Source: an uncultured Flavobacterium sp.
GTDB lineage: Bacteria; Bacteroidota; Bacteroidia; Flavobacteriales; Flavobacteriaceae
Assembly: GCF_946478785.1 (NCBI RefSeq)
Contig: NZ_CAMLDD010000004.1
Coordinates: 1 to 64,000, forward strand
Length of the DNA: 64,000 nucleotides
Direction: 5' to 3'
Shown here: piece by piece, positions 56,919 through 64,000 of the stretch
Numbering within the stretch: the stretch's first letter is position 1
Layout of the letters: every line of letters begins with the position of its first letter
Notes under the pieces: generated by a model
What the model saw: the letters and a program-made list of their open reading frames with translations, nothing else
Database searches by the model: none
What the model was told of the DNA's origin: nothing
Position numbers and translations under genes: made by a program

Positions 56919-59084
56919 TTATTTCACAGTAACAGGCAAACTACTCACGATATTTTTGGCTGATGTAGCCGTATAAAGTACAAATTCACCTGATTCAATT
57001 TTCCAGTCGGAAGTTTTTTCATCGTAAAAAGCCAGGTCTTTTACTTTCACTTTTAAATCAATCGTTTTTTGTTCTCCCGGAGAGAGGAATATTTTATCAA
57101 AAGCTTTTAATTCCTTTTTAGGTCTTAAAACAGAAGGGTTTGTTTGACCTGCATACAATTGAACGACTTCTGCACCAGTGGTTTTACCTGTGTTTTTAAT
57201 ATTAAATTTTACTGTTATTTCATCATTGACTCCATAAACTTTTTTGTCAGAAACAACATTTGAAATTTCAAAAGAAGTATAAGACAAGCCATAACCAAAA
57301 GGATATTGAGGTGCAATTTCTTTGGTGTCAAACCAGCGATAACCTACCAAAATATCTTCCTCATAATTTACTTTTAAATCATGTCCAGGATAAACACCTA
57401 AAGCATGTGCCGGAGACTGGCTTAAAGTAACCGGAACAGTAAAAGGCAGTTTTCCTGACGGAAATTCTTTTCCACTCAATACATCAACAATCGCGTTGCC
57501 GGCTTCCATTCCGCCATACCATCCCCACACTAAGGCAGAAACACGAGATTCAATACCCGCTAATTCAAGTGGAGAACCGGCAATAATTACGACTATCGTT
57601 CTAGGATTTGCTTTCGCTACTTCCTGAATTAAAGTTTCCTGCCCGTAAGGCAAACGCATGTGCAGTCTGTCAAATGATTCCGAATCGAAGTCATGGTTTA
57701 AACCTGCAAAGACAATCGCTACATCTGATTTTTTAGCTTGAGCCACTGCTTCATCGATTAATTTCCAGTCTACTTTGTCGGTGTTCAATTGGCCAGCACT
57801 GCTTCTTTCCACAACATGGGATTGTTTCTCATACCCTTGTGCAAAATTGATTTGAATTGACTTTCCATATTTGGTTGTCATAGCCTGAAGTGGCGTTACT
57901 TCATACAAAGCTTTGATCTCTGAACTAAATCCACCGCCACAATGGGTACGGGTAGCATTATCGCCAATAATGGCTACTGATTTTATTGCGCTCATATTTA
58001 ACGGCAAAGTTTGTTTTTCGTTTTTCAGTAAAACAACTGCTTCGACAGCTGATTGATAGGCAGCCTGTTGATGTTCTTTTGTATTTATAGAGCCTGTTAT
58101 TCGTGTTTTAGGATCCAAAACTTTCGTTTTAATCATGACTCTTAAAATGTTAGCTACTTTTTCGTTGACGATACTTTCTTTGATTCGCCCTTCCTGTACT
58201 GCTTTAATCAAAGGATCTGCGAAATACCAATCATTATAATTTTCTTTTTCAGTACCCATTTCTAAATCCAAACCTGCCAAAGCCGCTTTTTCAGTACTGT
58301 GAACAGCATCCCAATCCGACATATAAACTCCTTTAAATTTAAATTCATCGCGCAAAAGCGTTCTACCCAAATAATTATTTTCGGTACAATATTCACCTCT
58401 GAATTTATTATAAGCTCCCATAACACCTAATGTTCCGGCATCTACAATAGAAGCTTTAAAACCCGGTAAATAAATTTCACGTAAAGCGCGTTCGCTCATT
58501 GTGACATCAACCACAAAACGATTTTCTTCCTGATTGTTGGCTACAAAATGCTTTACACAGGCAGCAACATCCTGGGTTTGCAAAGCCTTAATATAATTGA
58601 TAGAAAGCTGCGAAATAAGAAATGGATCTTCGCTTAAATATTCAAAATTTCTTCCACAAAGCGGAGAACGAATAATATTGATTCCAGGTCCAAGCAAAAC
58701 GTCTTTTTTACGAAAACGTGCTTCTTCACCCAAAACGATTCCACGTTGTTTGGCTAATTCCAGATTCCAGCTTGCAGCCATTGCTGTTCCCGGAGGAAAA
58801 CTGGTAGAAGCATCATCCGTTAGTCCTGCATATTGCCAGTTATGGCGATTCATTTCTGCCCTTACACCGTGTGGACCGTCAGACAAAGCCCATTCCGGAA
58901 TTGCGAGATGCTTTACTTCTGAAGTGTAAAATTTTGAATTTCCATGCAGCATGCCGACTTTTTCTTTCAAAGACATTTTCTTAATTAACTGTTGAATTCT
59001 TTTTTCAGTCGCAGCATCTGTTTGCGAAAAAGAACTTTGAAAAAATACTGAAAACAAAACAATAGCCATAAATCGTAATCTCAT
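56919..59084 (-). CDS. GH3 beta-glucosidase-type enzyme
   Basis: A 721-residue exported enzyme of standard three-domain GH3 layout without a PA14 insert. It has ALSDGPHGVRAEM, LGPGINIIRSPLCGRNFEYLSEDPFL and KHFVANNQEENRFVVD. The nucleophile is Asp257 (YMSDWDAVHS), with GLNHDFDSESFDR in the second domain and a C-terminal Fn3-like domain (EVVQLYAG). The SDW motif and overall pattern fit beta-glucosidases better than xylosidases. It is the last gene of the minus-strand SusC-SusD-GH3 locus, 256 bp after susD, so it may have its own promoter. Confidence 0.9.
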   Translation of the reverse strand: MRLRFMAIVLFSVFFQSSFSQTDAATEKRIQQLIKKMSLKEKVGMLHGNSKFYTSEVKHLAIPEWALSDGPHGVRAEMNRHNWQYAGLTDDASTSFPPGTAMAASWNLELAKQRGIVLGEEARFRKKDVLLGPGINIIRSPLCGRNFEYLSEDPFLISQLSINYIKALQTQDVAACVKHFVANNQEENRFVVDVTMSERALREIYLPGFKASIVDAGTLGVMGAYNKFRGEYCTENNYLGRTLLRDEFKFKGVYMSDWDAVHSTEKAALAGLDLEMGTEKENYNDWYFADPLIKAVQEGRIKESIVNEKVANILRVMIKTKVLDPKTRITGSINTKEHQQAAYQSAVEAVVLLKNEKQTLPLNMSAIKSVAIIGDNATRTHCGGGFSSEIKALYEVTPLQAMTTKYGKSIQINFAQGYEKQSHVVERSSAGQLNTDKVDWKLIDEAVAQAKKSDVAIVFAGLNHDFDSESFDRLHMRLPYGQETLIQEVAKANPRTIVVIIAGSPLELAGIESRVSALVWGWYGGMEAGNAIVDVLSGKEFPSGKLPFTVPVTLSQSPAHALGVYPGHDLKVNYEEDILVGYRWFDTKEIAPQYPFGYGLSYTSFEISNVVSDKKVYGVNDEITVKFNIKNTGKTTGAEVVQLYAGQTNPSVLRPKKELKAFDKIFLSPGEQKTIDLKVKVKDLAFYDEKTSDWKIESGEFVLYTATSAKNIVSSLPVTVK

Positions 59085-59169
59085 TTTATATGTTTTAGAA
59101 AACCTTTTGGTTAAATTAAATAATTTGGTGTTTAGTTAAATGGGCAAGATAAACCCAATTAAAAGTTTT

Positions 59170-59177
59170 CAAAAGTA
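59170..59177 (-). promoter_or_regulatory. Possible minus-7 element for the GH3 gene
   Basis: On the minus strand TACTTTTG matches TAnnTTTG exactly, 86 bp before the GH3 start. No TTG lies at the right distance upstream, so this is weak. Confidence 0.3.
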
Positions 59178-59340
59178 GCCGAATAGGGGATAGAGGAGTG
59201 ATACAAATCGAGCATTTTATATAATAAATGAAGCAGACTTGAATGAAAAAAAGCTAAATTTTTAAACTTTAATAAAAATGCATCACACTTATTATTTAGT
59301 CTAAAAATTTAGCGTAATTTAAAATTGCTATTTGTATGTT

Positions 59341-60789
59341 TTAAGGATTTGGTTCTATTAGTTTATTTACTGAAATTTCCCCGCTTGGTATTGGCCAGAT
59401 GTAATTACTGCTGGTTGGTAGCACCAAAGGAGCTGTACCGATTGATCCTTTTTTTGCAGGTAAGGTTTGTACTTTTCTTTGTAAATCCATTAATCGGAAA
59501 CCTTCGCCTAAAAACTCAATATCTCTTTCTTTTTGTATGGTTGCAATCAGGGCCTCTTTTGTCGCAATTTCATTTGACGGGAAAACATAATTTGGGTCTG
59601 AACGATTTCTTACTGCTTTCAACAATGCCGTTGATGTTGCTAAATCGTCAGTATAAGCAGCAGCCTCGGCATAATTTAATAATACTTCTGCATAGCGAAT
59701 TACAGGCACATAATCTCTAAAAGGGGCTGTTGTGATACTAAATTTTTTCAATACTTTTTGATTGGCTGCACTTTTACCAATAAGGCTGGAACGCGCATCA
59801 TTAACCGAATTAAATGCGGGATCACTGACAATGCCTTCGGCAGCTAAAAAGATAATGGGCTGTGCTAAATAATTATACGCCAAAGAATATTGTGCCGAAG
59901 GAGTTTCAGTAGTGGAATTTGCGAAAGGAATAGAAAAAATTGCTTCAGTTCCGGTATAACTTCCTCCAAAAATAGCAGTATAATTAGGTTCTAATTTTTG
60001 GATTAAATTTTCTTCCGTATATTGAAAGGGCAGGGTAGCAGAAACGATTTTTTTAGATTCTGTAATTACTTTCTCAAAATTGTTCTGAACTAATAAAATC
60101 CTTGTTTTTAATGCAATCGCACTACATTTTTTAGCTCTGGAAGTATTCAGTAATGGTGTCGAATAACTAACAGGCAAATCTATTTCGGCTTCATCTAAAT
60201 CTTTCAGAATTTGCGAATACACCATTTCTACAGAACTTCTTGCCAAATCATTATGTCCCGAAGTCGTAATGGGCATTAATCGCAAAGGCAGTCCTAAAGA
60301 ATTTTTGTCCTGATTATAAGGTTTGGCATAGGTTTGAATCAAACTGAAATAACAAAAAGCACGAATAAATTTGGCTTCGGCAATATAGTTTTTAGCCAGC
60401 TCTTTTGAAATCACTGTAGTTTCATTCATTTTGCTGATCAGAATATTTGAAGCATTAATTGCCGCATAACCGACTGCCCAAACATTGTTCACAAAATCGT
60501 TTGTGGATGCCACATTTTGATTCCATACTGCGGAACCTGTAGCTGCATTTCCGTCATTCTGACCAAATTGATCTGCCCGCTGTTCATTAAAAACAATGAA
60601 TCGGCCACCGTAAAAACTTGGATTTTGCAGCTGCTTGTATAAATTATTGGTCTGCGCCAAAATTTTAGCCGGAGTGCTGAATGCAATCGATTCGGGAATA
60701 CTGGTTTCAGGCTCTGTGTCTAATAAATCGTCATTGCAGGCTGTTGTAAACATCAGAATAAAACAGCTCATTAAAATATATTTTTTCAT
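59341..60789 (-). CDS. SusD/RagB-family lipoprotein (second locus)
   Basis: A 482-residue SusD-like lipoprotein (TTAC, Cys18, followed by NDDLLD, an acidic stretch typical of surface-exposed lipoproteins). Family features are EAKFIRAFCYFSLIQTYAKPYN and the C-terminal segment IQKERDIEFLGEGFRLMDLQRK. It pairs with the SusC-like gene ending 15 bp upstream. The target glycan is not clear; the only enzyme in the locus is a GH3. Confidence 0.94.
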   Translation of the reverse strand: MKKYILMSCFILMFTTACNDDLLDTEPETSIPESIAFSTPAKILAQTNNLYKQLQNPSFYGGRFIVFNEQRADQFGQNDGNAATGSAVWNQNVASTNDFVNNVWAVGYAAINASNILISKMNETTVISKELAKNYIAEAKFIRAFCYFSLIQTYAKPYNQDKNSLGLPLRLMPITTSGHNDLARSSVEMVYSQILKDLDEAEIDLPVSYSTPLLNTSRAKKCSAIALKTRILLVQNNFEKVITESKKIVSATLPFQYTEENLIQKLEPNYTAIFGGSYTGTEAIFSIPFANSTTETPSAQYSLAYNYLAQPIIFLAAEGIVSDPAFNSVNDARSSLIGKSAANQKVLKKFSITTAPFRDYVPVIRYAEVLLNYAEAAAYTDDLATSTALLKAVRNRSDPNYVFPSNEIATKEALIATIQKERDIEFLGEGFRLMDLQRKVQTLPAKKGSIGTAPLVLPTSSNYIWPIPSGEISVNKLIEPNP

Positions 60790-60804
60790 TTTCGTTGTTT
60801 TTAA

Positions 60805-63800
60805 TTAAAATCCAATATTTAAACCCAAAGTATACACCTGAGCGTTGGGAGGAACATTTTGATCTTTTCCTGAATTAATAGAGTTTCCGTTGATAGAAAC
60901 TTCGGGGTCAGAGCCTCTGTATTTGGTAAAAGTGTACAGGTTATTGCCTTGTAAATACACATAGATGGAACTGAATGTATTTTTTAGAAAAGAAGCTTCC
61001 AGAGGTACATTATATCCTAAAGACACATTTTTAAGTTTTACAAAAGAACCATCTTCTACTTTTGAAGTACTTGAAAACGAAAAACCTGCCGAAACATTAT
61101 CACCATAGTACAGCTTTTGAATATCGGTAATTTGTCCAGGTGTTGTCCATCTGTTTTTTATAAATTCACCATTGTTAAAATAACGCTGATCTGAATTGGT
61201 GGCACGTGTTCCGTTATACAATTTGTTTCCCTGTGCAAAAGTTAGATTTACAGCTAAAACAAAATTTTTATAATTGAAAGTATTGTTTAAACCTCCAAAG
61301 AGTTTTGGCAATGAAGGTCCTTGCATGACCCCATCTTTATAATTGTCTATTGCCGGAGCAGCTGTGCCATCAAGATACGTCCATTTTGGAGAACCAATAT
61401 GATTGTACTGCACTTCTTTGCCTTCGCTGTTTATAAAAATCATTTGACCATTTTCAGGATTTACACCTTTGTTAGGCACTGCAAAAACAGATCCGATAGA
61501 ATAGCCTACCCGGGTCATATTTTGTACACCAAATACACTTGGCACAAATACATCACTGGCTAATGAAGTCACTTTGTTTTTAAGTGTGGAAAGATTTAAA
61601 TTCACATTCCAATTGAAATTTCTGGCAGTAACAGCGAGTGCATTAATCCCAATTTCAAAACCTGTATTGTACATTCCGCCCACATTTTCATTGATATAAT
61701 TATTCGGAATTCCCGCTGAAAGTGCTTGTGGTGTTTTTAGAATCAAATCCCTGATTTTGTTATTGTAATAATCAAACTCAACGGAAACACGATTATTTAG
61801 TATGGCAAAATTCAGTCCTAAATCGAGTTTGGAACTTGTTTCCCATTTTAGGTCAGGATTAGCAGTTTGAGAATATCCTAAGGTTGGCGCACCACCATAA
61901 GTGGATGAATTATAGGTTCCGATAGCAGGATAATTTCCTATTTCGCTATTCCCAACAATACCATAACTGGCCCTAAGTTTTAAGTTATTCAGAAAGCCGC
62001 TTAATTTTGAATCTTTAAAAAAGGATTCTTCCGTAAGATTCCAACTTACAGAACCACCTCCAAAATTACCGTATTTGTTTCCTTCGGATAATGCCGATAA
62101 ACCATCAATTCTATAATTTAAAGTCAGGAAATATTTGTTTTTAAAATTGTAGTTTAAGTTGGTGAAATATGAGAGTAAAGCATTTTCTGAAAGGTCATTG
62201 CCAATAGGCGAAATATTTGCATAACTTCCCTGGTAATTTTTATAATAGGTGTCGGTTACATTACTTTGAGAAGCTCCCCAACTCTCTACAGCAGTTTTTA
62301 TTCTTTCATAACCTACCAGAATCATGAAATTGTGATTTTCATTAAATGAATCTTTGTACGTAAGTGTATTCGCCCAATCGGTTCTTGATAAATCGGTAGC
62401 GATGTTGGTTGCGACACCGTTGTAAGAGGCTCCTCCTCCGTGAATTGGGTTCAAAAATAATCTGTTTTCCAGTCCAATAGTATTCAATCCAAAACTGGTT
62501 CTGAAAGTTATTTTTTTAGTGATATCAAACTCTCCATAGATATTCCCTAAAAGCGATTTACTAATAGAAGTCGTCAGGTCCAATTCCTGCACCATAGCCA
62601 GATTGTAGGCATTAATGGTACCAATGATCGACGGAATATTGGCTCCGTAACCTACACTTATTCCATTTTGAATGCTATACGAACCATCTGGGGTATAAAC
62701 CGGTACATTGGGAGGCAAGACATACGTCATTCTTCCTAAAGGTTCATTGGTAATATACTCTGTGTTATAAGTCGATGAATACAAAGTATTACCTGCAACA
62801 GCACCCGTATTTGGACCTACATTTTTTGCTCTGCTATACGAAAGATTGACACCAACCTTAATAAAATTGGTCACGTCATGACTAATGTTTAATCGTGTCA
62901 TGTAATTTTGAAACGTGTTGTTTTTTATAAAGCTATTTTGATTCGTATAATCTGCTGAAAAATAATATTGTGTGGTTTCATTACCTCCGGAAACATTAAT
63001 ATTGTGATTGCTTGAAATTCCCGGTTCGTAAGCTACATCATACCAATTCGTATCTACGGTACTTCCGTCAGCATTTTTAGAAAGGAAAAAACCAGGTGCT
63101 TTGCCTGCATTGACAAGGGCTTCGTTTTTTATCATGGTATAATCTTCTGCATTTAATAATTTTGGCAGGTTATAAGGGGTGCTTCGGCTGAACCAGGTGT
63201 TGTAATTGAATTTAGTTTTGCCATTTTTACCTTTTTTGGTAGTGATGACCATCACGCCATTTGCGGCTCTGGATCCATATATGGCAGAAGCAGAAGCATC
63301 CTTCAATACATCAACAGAGGCAATATCATTTGGGTTGATTCCTGATAGTGGATTGTTGCCAACAAATCCACCCAATGAGCCGGTAAAAACCGCTACACCA
63401 TCTACGACTATCAGAGGAAAAAGCCCGGATGTAATGGTATTTAAACCCCGAACCCTAATAACAGGCGTATTGTTTAATACACTTGTTGATTGAATTACGT
63501 CGATTCCTGTTGCCTGACCGCCTAATAACTGATCAAAACTGGTGGAAGGACGGTTCTTTAATTGCTTAGCTGAAATTGTAGAAACAGATCCTGAAAACTC
63601 CGATTTTTTTTGAGACAAATACCCACTTGAAATCAGGACTTCTTCTAATTGGTTAGAGTTGTCCTGTAGTATAACTTTGATGCTTTTATTTGACTTTACA
63701 ACTAAACTTTGAGTAATGTATCCCATCATGCTAACTTTTATGGCAATAGGATACTGAGCCTTTGTAGCAATAGAAAAATAGCCATTTTCGTCTGTAATTG

Positions 63801-63990
63801 CAGTTTCATTAGTATCTGTAATTTGAATAGTGGAAGCTGCAACTGCCTGATTATTATGATCAATAATTTGCCCTTCAATAGTATTGTTTTGACCAGCAAC
63901 CGACATTGAAACTAATAGAAAAAACAGTATTGCGAGCTGGTTTCCATTTATTAGCAATGCCAAAAAACGGAATATATAGTTTTGTTTCAT
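60805..63990 (-). CDS. SusC-like TonB-dependent outer-membrane transporter (second locus)
   Basis: A 1061-residue SusC/RagA-type transporter. It has an N-terminal signal region (ending near SMSVAGQ), a CarboxypepD_reg-like domain (IEGQIIDHNNQAVAASTIQI) and a SusC junction EEVLISSGYLSQKKSEFSGS. The plug follows with LLGGQATGIDV and IYGSRAANGVMVITTKKGK, then a barrel ending in LGLNIGF with terminal Phe. The start lies 10 bp from the right window edge, so its promoter and any regulator are outside. The N-terminus is longer than usual before the hydrophobic core, and a start slightly downstream is possible. Confidence 0.93.
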   Translation of the reverse strand: MKQNYIFRFLALLINGNQLAILFFLLVSMSVAGQNNTIEGQIIDHNNQAVAASTIQITDTNETAITDENGYFSIATKAQYPIAIKVSMMGYITQSLVVKSNKSIKVILQDNSNQLEEVLISSGYLSQKKSEFSGSVSTISAKQLKNRPSTSFDQLLGGQATGIDVIQSTSVLNNTPVIRVRGLNTITSGLFPLIVVDGVAVFTGSLGGFVGNNPLSGINPNDIASVDVLKDASASAIYGSRAANGVMVITTKKGKNGKTKFNYNTWFSRSTPYNLPKLLNAEDYTMIKNEALVNAGKAPGFFLSKNADGSTVDTNWYDVAYEPGISSNHNINVSGGNETTQYYFSADYTNQNSFIKNNTFQNYMTRLNISHDVTNFIKVGVNLSYSRAKNVGPNTGAVAGNTLYSSTYNTEYITNEPLGRMTYVLPPNVPVYTPDGSYSIQNGISVGYGANIPSIIGTINAYNLAMVQELDLTTSISKSLLGNIYGEFDITKKITFRTSFGLNTIGLENRLFLNPIHGGGASYNGVATNIATDLSRTDWANTLTYKDSFNENHNFMILVGYERIKTAVESWGASQSNVTDTYYKNYQGSYANISPIGNDLSENALLSYFTNLNYNFKNKYFLTLNYRIDGLSALSEGNKYGNFGGGSVSWNLTEESFFKDSKLSGFLNNLKLRASYGIVGNSEIGNYPAIGTYNSSTYGGAPTLGYSQTANPDLKWETSSKLDLGLNFAILNNRVSVEFDYYNNKIRDLILKTPQALSAGIPNNYINENVGGMYNTGFEIGINALAVTARNFNWNVNLNLSTLKNKVTSLASDVFVPSVFGVQNMTRVGYSIGSVFAVPNKGVNPENGQMIFINSEGKEVQYNHIGSPKWTYLDGTAAPAIDNYKDGVMQGPSLPKLFGGLNNTFNYKNFVLAVNLTFAQGNKLYNGTRATNSDQRYFNNGEFIKNRWTTPGQITDIQKLYYGDNVSAGFSFSSTSKVEDGSFVKLKNVSLGYNVPLEASFLKNTFSSIYVYLQGNNLYTFTKYRGSDPEVSINGNSINSGKDQNVPPNAQVYTLGLNIGF

Positions 63991-64000
63991 TTTTTTATAG

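Overview
The window looks like chromosome of an AT-rich environmental Bacteroidota, most likely a Flavobacterium. The evidence is two SusC/SusD pairs, many secreted glycoside hydrolases, a type IX secretion sorting domain, Bacteroidota-type promoters (TTG and TAnnTTTG about 19-21 nt apart) and poor Shine-Dalgarno usage. No database search was possible; family calls rest on motifs and recognised sequence patterns.

Region 1 (1-3.9 kb): an incomplete REP-associated tyrosine transposase carrying in-frame pentapeptide repeats ends tail-to-tail on cas2. cas1-cas2 are intact and of the type II-C kind, but cas9 and a CRISPR array are absent on both sides. A zinc-ribbon/FAD monooxygenase sits where cas9 would be expected.

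Region 2 (3.9-16.2 kb): a transglutaminase-like lipoprotein and an O-antigen-ligase-like membrane protein lead into an unusual cassette array. The array has one intact lipoprotein with a conserved N-terminal module, a Gly/Pro linker and a variable C-terminal domain. Around it are a 5'-deleted second copy (2 mismatches in 389 bp of shared module), fragments of further copies, isolated C-terminal tails ending in Cys-Asn, and several families of small partner genes, two of them duplicated. It resembles an effector-immunity locus with orphan C-terminal cassettes that can recombine. The effector and immunity roles are inference. This is the best candidate for an undescribed system here.

Region 3 (16.3-56.8 kb): a large glucuronoarabinoxylan utilisation locus. 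On the minus strand a GH3 xylosidase-like gene is followed by transketolase. On the plus strand are a LacI regulator; GH67, an SDR reductase, mannonate dehydratase and GH10; SusC/SusD; GH43, a GDSL esterase, a CE6-CE1-CE1 esterase, GH115 and GH30; GH95; and GH127, GH3, GH43-CBM6 and GH97. A near-palindromic motif, ACAACCGATTGT, occurs at five promoter-proximal places and is a strong candidate LacI operator. Together the genes would debranch and cut xylan outside the cell, import oligomers through SusC/D, release xylose, arabinose, galactose and methylglucuronate, and route glucuronate and pentose carbon towards central metabolism.

Region 4 (56.8-64 kb): a second small polysaccharide locus on the minus strand (SusC-SusD-GH3), separated from region 3 by a long bidirectional terminator.
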